Positions 1 through 7,799 of a stretch of 20,832 nt of DNA are shown in pieces. The translations under genes were made by a program, and so were the position numbers. Below the pieces are notes generated by a model. It saw only the letters and a program-made list of their open reading frames with translations, had not been told where the DNA came from and searched no databases. How positions within the stretch are numbered: position 1 is the first letter of the stretch; every line of letters starts with the position of its first letter. This stretch comes from Planctomycetota bacterium (GTDB taxonomy: Bacteria > Planctomycetota > UBA8108 > UBA1146 > JAJFFE01): contig JAGQRC010000004.1 of the NCBI GenBank assembly GCA_020425835.1, positions 1-20,832 on the forward strand. Direction: 5' to 3'.

Positions 1-972
1 TACGAGCCGCTCCTGGCGCTGATGGCTCCGCGTTACGTCACGGCGTCGGAGAAGCTCGATCCGTTGATCGACAAACTCCAAGCGGAGTTCGACACGTCCA
101 GTGATCCTCACTTCGAGGCGCTGCGCGACGCCGTGACCGCGATCCGGGACAACATGTACTTCCTGGGCGAGATGCTGCTCGTGGCGACGATCAACGATCC
201 GCAAGTCCTGGCGGATCTGCGGGACGCGCTCCTCGATCTCTCGGCCGAACTCCTGGCCGGCCCGGACGCAGATCTCTACGTCAATGCCAGCGAGGATCTC
301 CTCACGATGGCCGTCGGTGTGGAAGAGTCCTACTCGCAGGCGCTACTCGGCCTCGACGTCCCTGCGGAGCGGGACTTCTTCCTCTGGGGCCTCCAGAATC
401 GTTTCGAGCCCATGCTCCAACACTTCGCCCGGAGCATGAGCCCGCACAATCGGATTCACGTCGACCTCGGCCTCTATCATTGGTTCCCCTCGACCATCTC
501 GGGGATCCGGATCAAGGTTCAGGATCGGGAGTCGGGGCGGTTGCTCGAGGACCGCATCGGACCTCTCTCCGACGGATACTCGTTCGACATCGGTGCCCAC
601 GAGGGTCGTCCACTTCGGGTCTGGTTCAAGGTGCCCTCCTACGTCAGCCAGATCATCGACATCGAAGGCACCGCGGGTGGTTCGTTCGTCGCGCCTCCCC
701 TGGTCCAAGGAGACACCGATGGCAACAACGTCATCGACTCCGTCGACGCGGACAACGTCCTCGCGGACTTCGGAGAGGGTGGCCACATGGCGACCTACGT
801 CCCGCCGACCGATGTCAACGGAGATGGTGTCGTCAACCGCATCGACTACCGGGTCGTGAAGGCCAACCAGGGTGTCGACGGGGCGAAACTCCTCCCGCCG
901 TCTGGGGTGTTCATCAACCCGTACGAAGGTGGCGTCCCAGCCGCCGCCGTGCCGGCACCGACCGGGCTGTAA
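1..972 (+). CDS. Dockerin-domain protein, 5' end outside window
   Basis: The frame is open from base 1, with no stop before the first in-window ATG at 22, so the true start probably lies upstream. About 323 residues are visible. The N-terminal two thirds is helical and matches no family I know; it is followed by a beta-rich stretch (LRVWFKVPSYVSQIIDIEG). The C-terminal part carries two EF-hand-like Ca loops, GDTDGNNVID and TDVNGDGVVN, about 36 residues apart, as in dockerin type I modules of planctomycete surface proteins. This dockerin differs from the other three in the window: it has no Cys and lacks the CGxDPT tail, ending instead in a Pro/Ala-rich segment. The role is probably extracellular or cell-surface, with the dockerin as an interaction module. 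The N-terminal function is unknown and a signal peptide cannot be judged. Confidence 0.8.
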   Translation, partial: YEPLLALMAPRYVTASEKLDPLIDKLQAEFDTSSDPHFEALRDAVTAIRDNMYFLGEMLLVATINDPQVLADLRDALLDLSAELLAGPDADLYVNASEDLLTMAVGVEESYSQALLGLDVPAERDFFLWGLQNRFEPMLQHFARSMSPHNRIHVDLGLYHWFPSTISGIRIKVQDRESGRLLEDRIGPLSDGYSFDIGAHEGRPLRVWFKVPSYVSQIIDIEGTAGGSFVAPPLVQGDTDGNNVIDSVDADNVLADFGEGGHMATYVPPTDVNGDGVVNRIDYRVVKANQGVDGAKLLPPSGVFINPYEGGVPAAAVPAPTGL

Positions 973-984
973 CGACACGAAGGA

Positions 985-1002
985 CCGAGGCGAGGACCTC
1001 GG
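985..1002 (+). repeat. Stem-loop just after the dockerin gene
   Basis: CCGAGG and CCTCGG form a perfect 6-bp inverted repeat with a 6-nt loop, starting 12 bases after the TAA stop at 970-972. It directly precedes the stronger terminator at 1016, making a tandem pair. No T-run follows this first hairpin, so alone it is unlikely to terminate; it may protect the 3' end of the mRNA. Confidence 0.5.
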
Positions 1003-1015
1003 CACGAGCTTCGAA

Positions 1016-1057
1016 GAAGGGCGTGGCCGCTCCGCGGTCACGCCTTTCCTCGTTTTT
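1016..1057 (+). terminator. Intrinsic terminator of the dockerin gene
   Basis: Bases 1016-1030 pair with 1034-1048 as a 15-bp stem (two G.T pairs) with loop TCC. A T-rich tail ends in five T at 1053-1057. It lies 44 bases after the stop of the upstream gene and before the candidate promoter of the next. This is the clearest intrinsic terminator in the window. Confidence 0.8.
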
Positions 1058-1070
1058 GGATCTCCGGACG

Positions 1071-1099
1071 CTGGCAACGAACGCGGTCCCCCTTACGAT
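1071..1099 (+). promoter_or_regulatory. Candidate sigma70-type promoter for the small membrane protein
   Basis: CTGGCA (-35 like, 4/6) at 1071-1076 and TACGAT (-10 like, 4/6) at 1094-1099 are separated by exactly 17 bases. They sit just after the terminator, with a predicted start site about 30 bases before the ATG at 1137. Position and spacing support it; the hexamers are only moderate matches. Confidence 0.4.
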
Positions 1100-1136
1100 C
1101 CGAACGAAGATCGTCCCATCCCCGAAGCGAGTTGCC

Positions 1137-1415
1137 ATGCCCTGCCTGATCGGTTGCCTCGCGTTGGTCGCGCCGCGGCTCGCGCTCTTTCTCGTCTGGC
1201 TCTTCTCCGACCTGCTGGGGAATGCTTACGACGGATGGCTGTGGCCGGTCCTCGGGTTCCTGTTCATGCCCGTGACGACGCTCGCCTACGCCTGGTCGGT
1301 GCGGGAGACCGGCAGCGTCGAGGGCGGATACGTGGTGCTGATGGTCGTCGCGGTTCTCCTCGACTTCGGTCTGATCGGAGGCGGTAGCCGGAGCACGTCG
1401 CGACGGCGAGAGTGA
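1137..1415 (+). CDS. Small three-helix membrane protein (conserved hypothetical)
   Basis: 92 residues. Three hydrophobic segments lie at about residues 5-25, 34-54 and 63-81, followed by a short Arg-rich tail (SRSTSRRRE). The MPCLIGCLALVAPRLALFLVWLF start and the WLWPVLGFLFMPVTTLAYAW second helix resemble a family of short uncharacterised inner-membrane proteins found in actinobacteria and other high-GC bacteria. The ATG at 1137 was chosen because everything upstream in this frame is Arg/Ser-rich non-membrane sequence; the ribosome binding site is weak (GAAGCGAG). It has its own candidate promoter and is convergent with the beta-propeller gene. No function can be assigned. Confidence 0.75.
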   Translation: MPCLIGCLALVAPRLALFLVWLFSDLLGNAYDGWLWPVLGFLFMPVTTLAYAWSVRETGSVEGGYVVLMVVAVLLDFGLIGGGSRSTSRRRE

Positions 1416-1551
1416 CCGGTGAAGTGGAGAGCCCGGCGCTCGCGTCGGCGTGCCTTCCCCGAGGACACGACCGGAGCGAGGTGTGGAAGCCGAGCTCTCC
1501 GAGTGGGCCATGGATGTTCTTGTCGCGGCCGTTGGACGCGAACTTCGACGC

Positions 1552-3144
1552 TCAGGGGCAAGCCGCGAAACTCGGACAATCGAGCGGATCACCGGTCGGA
1601 TCGACGCCACAGTCGGGGTGCGGCGCCAGGGGAGCCGCGCCCGATGCAAACAGATAGGCCAAGAGCGAGACCGCGTCCGCGATGTCGAGCCCTCCGCTGT
1701 CGTTCGCGTCACCCGCAGATCTGCAGGGGATCGTCGACGCGGCGAAGAGGAAGTCGAGGAGCGCGATCGGATCGGTGATGTCGATCGCGCCGTCCGCGTT
1801 GACGTCTCCGCGCACGAAGCTCGGCGCTGCCGTCGACGTCGTGACCCGCCACGCCACACCGTCCTGAAGGACCGACGTCGGTGCCGGCTTGGCGCTCGCG
1901 ACGCGAACATCCCCGTCGACGCCCATCGCGAGCCCTCCAGCGTAGTCGCTCCCTCCGGTGTCGAGCGTGATCAGGCTCAGTTGTCGACCGTCGGCGTCGA
2001 GCTCGACGATCTCGAGATCGGCCTCCGAAGGGGTTCGATGGAGCACGAAGAGTCGCCCGTCGTCGGACCGAGTCATCAACCCCTCGGGGTCGTTCTCCGA
2101 GATCGATCCGTTCCGCGAGTAGGTCGAGAACTCCGTGAGGTCCGCGTTCCGGGTGGCCACGCGGAGAAGCCCCGAGGCCGATCCGGCGACGTGGAAGCGA
2201 CCGGCCGCTCCGAGGGTGACGGCAAAGGGAGTGTCGAATCCAGTGGCCGGGAGGATCACGGAATCGATGACGGAGCCCGTGCTCGAGAGTCGCACGATCG
2301 TCCAGTCCCTCGCCGTCGGCGTGAGAGCGTCGGCGGTCCCGGCCACGATGAGATCTCCGTCGGCGTCGATCGCAAGCGCCCGAGTCTCTTCGTTGTCGAA
2401 ACTCTGCGTGGGCACATCGAAGACCGCCTGCCAGGCGAGCACGCCGGACGAGAGGAACTTCGCCACCACGCCGTCCGAGCCAGACCCCGACGCAGACCAG
2501 GATCCGGCGATGAACGCGCTCCCTTCGCTGTCGATCGCCATCGTGTACGCGGTGTCGAACGAGGTCGAGCCGACGTGGTTGCTCCAGAGCAGATCTCCGG
2601 CCGCGGAGTACTTCACGACTGCGAGCTGCGAGAGCATACCCGTCTCGCGGGAGTAACCTCCGACGAGGACATCGCCATTGGCATCGACGGCGATCGCCGT
2701 CGGCCTCGCGTCGCCGAAGCTCTCCGAACCGTGGAACCTCCGCACCCAATCGATCACGCCGGTGGGCGTCACCTTGATCGTCGCCCACTCCTGGATGAAA
2801 CCCGGCGAGGCCGACTCCCCGGTGACGTACGCGTTGCCCTCGAGGTCGACGGTGAGGCCGTAGGGACGGTCGTACCCGTCCGACAGGCCGTTGTACGAGA
2901 CGGCCCACTCGTAGTTGCCCACCGCATCGAACGACACGACGAGGAAATCCTCTTCGTTGGGCGCGGCTCGGGTGACCCCGGCGACGACCGTCCGACCATC
3001 GTCCGTCGCGGCGACATAGTCGAACCGGTCGTATTGCGAGTAAGGATCGGGCGCCGCCATCCAGTCGAGAGCCAAGCCGATGGACGGTCGCGACAGCACC
3101 AACAACGGCAGGAGAGCGAACCGAACCACCGCGAGTCTCAGCAT
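1552..3144 (-). CDS. Exported SBBP-type beta-propeller protein with C-terminal dockerin
   Basis: 530 residues. An ideal Shine-Dalgarno (AGGAGG) precedes the ATG whose complement is CAT at 3142-3144, and a signal peptide follows (residues 1 to about 26). Residues about 45-420 contain eight repeats of the type VDxxGxxYVTGES followed by a strand such as DWVRRF, matching SBBP/beta-propeller repeats. Residues 443-500 form a two-loop dockerin-like module: RGDVNADGAIDITD and GDANDSGGLDIAD. The chain ends with CGVDPTGDPLDCPSFAACP, a tail shared with two other proteins here. Expected location is secreted or outer surface, with the propeller as a binding scaffold rather than a recognisable enzyme. No catalytic residues are evident. 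It is a monocistronic unit, divergent from the AAA+ operon. Confidence 0.88.
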   Translation of the reverse strand: MLRLAVVRFALLPLLVLSRPSIGLALDWMAAPDPYSQYDRFDYVAATDDGRTVVAGVTRAAPNEEDFLVVSFDAVGNYEWAVSYNGLSDGYDRPYGLTVDLEGNAYVTGESASPGFIQEWATIKVTPTGVIDWVRRFHGSESFGDARPTAIAVDANGDVLVGGYSRETGMLSQLAVVKYSAAGDLLWSNHVGSTSFDTAYTMAIDSEGSAFIAGSWSASGSGSDGVVAKFLSSGVLAWQAVFDVPTQSFDNEETRALAIDADGDLIVAGTADALTPTARDWTIVRLSSTGSVIDSVILPATGFDTPFAVTLGAAGRFHVAGSASGLLRVATRNADLTEFSTYSRNGSISENDPEGLMTRSDDGRLFVLHRTPSEADLEIVELDADGRQLSLITLDTGGSDYAGGLAMGVDGDVRVASAKPAPTSVLQDGVAWRVTTSTAAPSFVRGDVNADGAIDITDPIALLDFLFAASTIPCRSAGDANDSGGLDIADAVSLLAYLFASGAAPLAPHPDCGVDPTGDPLDCPSFAACP

Positions 3145-3461
3145 GGAACCTCCTTCTGGGTGACAGCCGACCGTGCCCCATCCGCAGGACGCACCGATCC
3201 GCCGAGAGTGTCGAGGACGAATGCCGAGACGAAGCCGCTGCCCCGCCGACTTCTCGGTCACACCCATGCCCGGCGGCAACGGCCTGGAGCCCGACGCGAG
3301 GCGGCATGGGACTCCTAGCAGACCGTGGGATCCGGGGGCCCCGGAGCGCCCCCCGACGCTGGGGGACCCGTGGGAACTGTCGAGGCCCCGTCTCTTGTCT
3401 TGTGGTCCGAGGAAGTTATCGTCGCCCCATCTGCAGACTCGTCCACGAAACGGCTCTCCCG
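3145..3461. other. Divergent intergenic region with GC-rich inverted repeats
   Basis: 317 bases between divergently transcribed genes; promoters for both should lie here but none has convincing hexamers. An in-frame extension upstream of the ATPase start exists but is Arg/Gly/Pro-rich and not protein-like. Two GC-rich dyads are present: CCGGGGGCCCCGG at 3332-3344, and a C-run and G-run flanking GACGCT at 3350-3365. Neither is followed by a T-run. They could be operator or structural elements, or chance in GC-rich DNA. Confidence 0.4.
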
Positions 3462-5024
3462 ATGACGTTGCCCGACCATCTGCGCGACCTGATCCGCGCG
3501 CGCTACCCACTGCTCTATCTCGTGAGTTCGGAGGAGCGGCGTGTCCGGGATCTCCTCGTCGCGGAGGGGCGTCGCTCGAAGAAGAGTGTCTACGGCTGGA
3601 CCGCGACCGAGGGGCTGACGCTCGAGGAGGCGACGCCGAGCGCGATCTCCGGCGAGCGCGGTCCAGTGCGCTCCGGCCAGGTGGTCGGCGCCGAGTCGTC
3701 CCGCACGCCGCTCGGCTGTCTCGATGTCATCATCCGCAGCGAAGAGAGCGCGCTCTACGTGCTCTACGACTTCCACGCCTACCTCGAGGATGCGAAGACC
3801 GTGCGTCGGCTCCGCGACGCCGTCGAGTCGCTGTCGACCAGCTTCAAGACGATCATCATCGTCTCGCCCTGTCTGGTGATCCCGCCCGAGCTCGAGAAGG
3901 ACGTGACGGTCATCGATGTGCCGCTCCCCAATCTCGACGACGCGCGCGCGATCGTGGATGCGTTCTGCGAGCATCTGGAGCGCGACTCGCGCTTCGTCGT
4001 GGCGCTCACTCCCGAGGAGCGGGCGCGCATCGCGTTGACGGTGCGGGGACTCACGCGGGAACAGATCCAGCGGGTCCTGGCTCGCGTCTCGATCGCCGAC
4101 CGACGACTCGACTCCGACGACTTCGACGCGATCCTCGATGAGAAGCGTCAGGAGATCCGGAAGCTCGGTATCCTCGAGTTCTTCGGCCGCAACGAGGATC
4201 TCGATGCGGTCGGGGGGCTCGATCGATTGAAGCGTTGGGTCGGACATCGACGCGAAGCGTTCAGCGAGCGCGCCCGGGCGTACGGTCTCCCCGAACCGAA
4301 GGGGGTGCTGCTCCTCGGGGTCCAGGGATGCGGCAAGAGCTTGAGCGCGAAGGCGATCTCCGCGAGTCTCGAGCTGCCGCTCCTGCGGCTCGATGTCGGG
4401 CGCATCTTCGGGAGCTATGTCGGACAGTCCGAGCAGAACATCCGGCGCGCGATCCAAGTCGCGGAGACGCTCGCCCCGGTCGTCCTCTGGGTCGACGAGA
4501 TCGAGAAGGGCTTCGCCGGGGCCGGCGCTTCGGCCGTCGCGGACTCCGGCGCCACGCAACGCGTGTTCGCGACCTTCCTCACCTGGCTCCAGGAGAAGAC
4601 GGCTCCGGTCTTCGTCATCGCGACCGCCAACCAGATCCGCCAGCTGCCACCGGAGCTCCTCCGCAAGGGACGCTTCGACGAGATCTTCTTCGTCGACCTG
4701 CCATCGGCTGCCGAGCGCGCCGAGATCGTCCGGATCCATCTCGAGAAGCGCGGGCGCGATGCAGCTCGCTTCGATCTGGAAGCGCTGTCGCATGGAACGT
4801 CGGGCTTCTCCGGCGCGGAGATCGAGCAAGCGCTGATCGAAGGCATGTACGGCGCCTTCGCCGAGGAGCGCGAGGTGACGACCGAGGACATCCTAATGGC
4901 AATCGAGGGTTCGGTGCCGCTGTCGCGCACGATGGCCGAGAGCATCGACGAGCTGCGGCGGTGGGCGCGCGAGCGGGCGCGCTTCGCATCGTCGGACGCC
5001 GCGGGCGATGAGCGCGTCCCATGA
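3462..5024 (+). CDS. Ycf46-like AAA+ ATPase
   Basis: 520 residues. The N-terminal about 230 residues match the non-ATPase region of the Ycf46 family (start LRDLIRARYPLLYLVSSEE, then a degenerate P-loop-like fold with IIIVSPCLVIPPEL). The AAA+ module follows: Walker A GVQGCGKS (286-293), Walker B VLWVDEIEKG (D345, E346), sensor-1 Asn390 in IATAN, Arg-finger region RKGRFDE (401-407) and sensor-2 region GFSGAEIEQ. Key residues are intact, so it should hydrolyse ATP. Ycf46-type ATPases are linked to photosynthetic carbon use in cyanobacteria but are widespread in heterotrophs with unknown clients. Start at ATG 3462 gives the family's usual N-terminus. The stop overlaps the next gene's start (ATGA at 5021-5024), so the two products are probably made together. 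Confidence 0.9.
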   Translation: MTLPDHLRDLIRARYPLLYLVSSEERRVRDLLVAEGRRSKKSVYGWTATEGLTLEEATPSAISGERGPVRSGQVVGAESSRTPLGCLDVIIRSEESALYVLYDFHAYLEDAKTVRRLRDAVESLSTSFKTIIIVSPCLVIPPELEKDVTVIDVPLPNLDDARAIVDAFCEHLERDSRFVVALTPEERARIALTVRGLTREQIQRVLARVSIADRRLDSDDFDAILDEKRQEIRKLGILEFFGRNEDLDAVGGLDRLKRWVGHRREAFSERARAYGLPEPKGVLLLGVQGCGKSLSAKAISASLELPLLRLDVGRIFGSYVGQSEQNIRRAIQVAETLAPVVLWVDEIEKGFAGAGASAVADSGATQRVFATFLTWLQEKTAPVFVIATANQIRQLPPELLRKGRFDEIFFVDLPSAAERAEIVRIHLEKRGRDAARFDLEALSHGTSGFSGAEIEQALIEGMYGAFAEEREVTTEDILMAIEGSVPLSRTMAESIDELRRWARERARFASSDAAGDERVP

Positions 5025-6607
5025 TCCTTCCGATCGACGATGACAATCCGCGCACGTCGACGCCGGTGATCACCGGGATCCTGCTCGGGGTGCACCTTCT
5101 GCTGACCTTCGTCCCCCTCTCGGAATCCTCGCCCCTCCTCGCGCTCGGCTGCCGGTGGCAACCCGGATTCCCGCCCTTCCCGTTTGCCATCGCTTGGCTG
5201 TTCTGGGCGGCATTCGAGCTGTTGCTTCTCCAGACCTTCGCCGACAACGTCGAGGACCGCTTCGGCAAGTTCGGCTTCGTGGTGCTCTACGTCGCCGCTG
5301 GGATCCTCGGCATGCTGATCCTCTCCATCGCGCCGAACGACGCGGTCGGCTCCGTGCCGATCGCCGGGATCGCAGCGGTCGTCGGAGCGTACGCGACGAT
5401 GTTTCCCCATCGAGAGCTGACCTTTCGCGGGTTGAGCCTGCGCGGGCTCGGGATGGGTGGCGTTGGACCGGTCAGCAACCGCGATGGATCGACCCCGTTC
5501 ACGTTCGACGTCCACATGTCCGCCTTGTACGGCGCGGCCTTCTGGGGGTTGGTCACGGTGATCGTCTCCTTCATCGTCCCCGCCATGTACCCCTTCCTCG
5601 GCGCATCCGCCGCGGGATTGGCGCTCGGCATCGTCACGGCGCGGATCCGGATCGCCGTCCACGGTTCGGAGGACCAGTCGGTCCTCGTCTGGTCCGAAGG
5701 CGATGCCGAGACGTCCTTGTCGACGACCGAGTTGGCTCCGAGAGTTCGCGAGCTTCCGATAGCGCCGGTGTTCGGCACGCAGAGCTTGGCCGATTCCGAC
5801 AACCTCCCCGAGCACGATGAAGCACTGGGCGGTTACGCCGTCGTCCGATCCACCGAGGAGCTTCGCCCGGTCCGCGATATCGCCGCCATCGTGGCCAAGA
5901 CCACCGGCGAGATTCGAGTGGACGTCGCACGACGCATTCACAAGACCCGCGGCGTGCTCGCCACGCGACTCTCCCCGCCGATCGCGAACGAGTTGCGTGC
6001 GAAGCTCGAAGCGGCCGGTGTGTCGTGCAAGGTCGTGCGCTGGCAGGGGCGATCCGCGGCAGAACTCGTCGAAGCCGTCGCCTGGAGCGAGCAGTCGGTC
6101 GCGCTGCAGACGGCTGCCGGGCAGTTCGACTTCCCCTGGTCGCAGGTCCTGGTGGCGCTCGGCGCACAGATCCACGTCGATCCCAAGGTGCTGCCCAACG
6201 CCGCTCCGACCCTCGACGCCGTCGCCGCGGAGATCTCGTCCGACATGGGAGGGCGCCGTCGGCGCAGCCCTCCCCCGACGGTGAAGCGCATGCCTCCGCG
6301 CGAATTGATCGAGCTCTGCGTCCACGCCGGACGAGGATCGACTCCGGTGCGCTACCGATTCGAGAAGGGCCGGACTCGTTTCGCCGGTCACACCACGACC
6401 GCGGCGGGGATGATCGATCTCGCGAAGACCCTGCTCTCCCGACCCGAGGTGCCGACCAACCAGGGGATCGAGTTGATCATCGCCGCGGGGAAGTGGGGCC
6501 ATCTCCACTTCGACACCGAGCGGGATCTCGACCTCTACGTCACTTGGATCATCTCACTGTTGACCGACGTCGAGCCCGAGCGGTCGGCGACGTCGTTCCT
6601 CGAGTGA
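5021..6607 (+). CDS. Rhomboid-like membrane pseudoprotease with C-terminal cytosolic domains
   Basis: 528 residues. The first about 220 residues are a multi-helix membrane domain with rhomboid hallmarks: the NVEDRFGKFGFVVLYVAAG segment (76-94) and SVPIAGIAAVVGAYATMFP (111-129). The catalytic GxSG serine is absent (PIAG instead of GASG), and the His of the last helix is also absent (MYPFLGASAAGLALG), so proteolysis is unlikely. About residues 272-342 (EELRPVRDIAAIVAKTTGE to EAAGVSCKVV) resemble the ribosomal L7/L12 C-terminal/ClpS-like fold; this is inference. A beta domain with FDFPWSQVLVALGAQI and a further alpha/beta region follow. It is translationally coupled to the ATPase upstream, which suggests a membrane anchor or substrate-presenting partner. 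The final function is unknown. Confidence 0.85.
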   Translation: MILPIDDDNPRTSTPVITGILLGVHLLLTFVPLSESSPLLALGCRWQPGFPPFPFAIAWLFWAAFELLLLQTFADNVEDRFGKFGFVVLYVAAGILGMLILSIAPNDAVGSVPIAGIAAVVGAYATMFPHRELTFRGLSLRGLGMGGVGPVSNRDGSTPFTFDVHMSALYGAAFWGLVTVIVSFIVPAMYPFLGASAAGLALGIVTARIRIAVHGSEDQSVLVWSEGDAETSLSTTELAPRVRELPIAPVFGTQSLADSDNLPEHDEALGGYAVVRSTEELRPVRDIAAIVAKTTGEIRVDVARRIHKTRGVLATRLSPPIANELRAKLEAAGVSCKVVRWQGRSAAELVEAVAWSEQSVALQTAAGQFDFPWSQVLVALGAQIHVDPKVLPNAAPTLDAVAAEISSDMGGRRRRSPPPTVKRMPPRELIELCVHAGRGSTPVRYRFEKGRTRFAGHTTTAAGMIDLAKTLLSRPEVPTNQGIELIIAAGKWGHLHFDTERDLDLYVTWIISLLTDVEPERSATSFLE

Positions 6608-6636
6608 GATCCCACCGTAGCCTCGAGCCGGTCGGA

Positions 6637-6648
6637 GAGCCCGGGCTC
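6637..6648. terminator. Palindrome between convergent genes, possible bidirectional terminator
   Basis: GAGCCCGGGCTC is a perfect 12-bp palindrome. It lies in the 39-base gap between two convergent genes and runs into the stop codon of the minus-strand one. There is no T-run on either side and no loop in the ideal pairing, so termination by this element alone is uncertain. Confidence 0.3.
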
Positions 6649-7498
6649 AAGGACACGCCCACTCTTGGCAATCGAGGGCGTCGCTCGTCGGGTCGACGCC
6701 ACAGGTGACCGATCCCGGAGGGGGCGGCGTCGGGGTCCCCACGATGAACAACGAGAAGAGCGTGAAGACCGCATCGCTGATGTCGATCGTCCCGTCGTCG
6801 TTCGCATCCGCTGCGTCGTCGCAGATCGGGTCGTTGCCACTCGTGAACAGCCACGCGAGGGCGAACACCGCATCCGAGATGTCGAACACACCGTCGGCGT
6901 TCCCATCGCCCCGGCGGAACCGAGGCACCGGAGTGCCGAACCAGACGAGACCCGACCGTTGCTCGGGCGCGACCAACCCTCCGCTCTCCGGGGCGAAGAA
7001 GGTCATCGGCGCGAACGAGGACGAGGGCGCCGTGTCGCAGGTCTCGACGACGGCCGACTCCCCGACGATCCCCTCGATCTCGAACTCCACGACGAACAGC
7101 TCGTAACCGTTCCCGACGGGCAACGTCGCGCCGGACGAGAACGAGATCACGACGCCTTGATGGGCGCCATGACTGGAGCCGACGGGAATCGAGAGACCCT
7201 CGGGGCTGACGACGATCTCCGCGAAGTCGGGCGGCGAACCGGAGTCGATGGTCAGGGTGGTCGACCCGCTCACGGCGCCGACGACGTTCAGACCGGCGGT
7301 GTCGTAGCAGACACCGATACTCCAACCGAGCGACGTCTCGGCGGTGTCGGCGAGAATGGGAACGCTCACGGTGGTACCGGGAAGCCCCAGTTGGTCGCCG
7401 ACACTCAGGGTGAAGTCGGGCTGGGCCTCGGAGCGCGATACCGTGATGAACAGCGAAACGACGAGCGCGAGAGAGACCGGGAATAACGAACCGGACAT
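6647..7498 (-). CDS. Exported cohesin-like plus dockerin protein
   Basis: 283 residues. Start ATG (complement CAT 7496-7498) is preceded by AAGGGGG and begins a signal peptide (residues 1 to about 25, cut after SEA). Residues about 28-145 look like a cohesin-type beta-sandwich: SVGDQLGLPGTTVSVPILAD, then WSIGVCYDTAGLNVVGAVSG, and a final strand LFVVEFEIEG. Residues 195-252 form a dockerin pair (RRGDGNADGVFDISDAVF and DANDDGTIDISDAVF). It ends with CGVDPTSDALDCQEWACP. Having both module types in one chain would let it act as an adaptor between dockerin-bearing proteins and a surface; that role is inferred from the fold only. The cohesin call comes from pattern, not a search. Confidence 0.82.
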   Translation of the reverse strand: MSGSLFPVSLALVVSLFITVSRSEAQPDFTLSVGDQLGLPGTTVSVPILADTAETSLGWSIGVCYDTAGLNVVGAVSGSTTLTIDSGSPPDFAEIVVSPEGLSIPVGSSHGAHQGVVISFSSGATLPVGNGYELFVVEFEIEGIVGESAVVETCDTAPSSSFAPMTFFAPESGGLVAPEQRSGLVWFGTPVPRFRRGDGNADGVFDISDAVFALAWLFTSGNDPICDDAADANDDGTIDISDAVFTLFSLFIVGTPTPPPPGSVTCGVDPTSDALDCQEWACP

Positions 7499-7799
7499 GG
7501 AAGACCCCCTTCGTGCGACGGAACACGATGTCGGGAGGCTGCCTCAACCTCGTTCGGCTTCGGCGTCGGAGCGCGAGGCAGTCCTCGGGGCAGGATCCCT
7601 CGAGATGTACCGCTCGATCAGGACCGTGTGAACCACGGGTTTCGGAAGTGCTCTCGCCGCGCCCACCGGATCGGACCGCCGTCCTCCATCCCTCGACGCC
7701 GGGTCACGGGCTCGTGGTATAAGCGAAGTCCCACGCTCCGACGCAACAACCCGACGAAGCCGCACTCCCTCGGGGGCTTCCCGGTCGAAGGGATTCCCG
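7499..7799. other. Divergent intergenic region (7499-7799)
   Basis: 301 bases between divergent genes. It holds a candidate extended -10 promoter for the rightward gene (7715-7723) and a small hairpin CGAGG/CCTCG at 7574-7587. No promoter for the leftward gene could be picked with confidence. No credible small gene was seen. Confidence 0.5.
7715..7723 (+). promoter_or_regulatory. Extended -10 promoter candidate for the 7800 gene
   Basis: TGGTATAAG has a TGn extended -10 plus TATAAG (5/6 to TATAAT), unusual in such GC-rich DNA. No -35 match lies 17 bases upstream, as tolerated by extended -10 promoters. It would give a leader of about 70 bases before ATG 7800. Confidence 0.45.

Noticed and set aside
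1682..1870. Periodic GATCGA/GTCGA-type repeats hinting at a short tandem array
   Set aside because: They are the coding sequence of the dockerin loops (GDxDxDG-type repeats) read on the other strand.
1450..3318. 622-codon open frame on the plus strand over the propeller gene
   Set aside because: Arg/Gly/Asp-rich low-complexity protein with no domain. The minus strand encodes a signal peptide, propeller repeats and dockerin with a perfect ribosome binding site.
4415..6508. 697-codon open frame on the minus strand over the ATPase and pseudo-rhomboid
   Set aside because: Mirror frame of high-GC coding DNA; Arg/Asp/Gly-rich composition, while the plus strand has clear AAA+ and rhomboid motifs.
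5021..6607. Active rhomboid intramembrane protease
   Set aside because: The GxSG serine and the last-helix histidine are both missing, so only the fold is supported.
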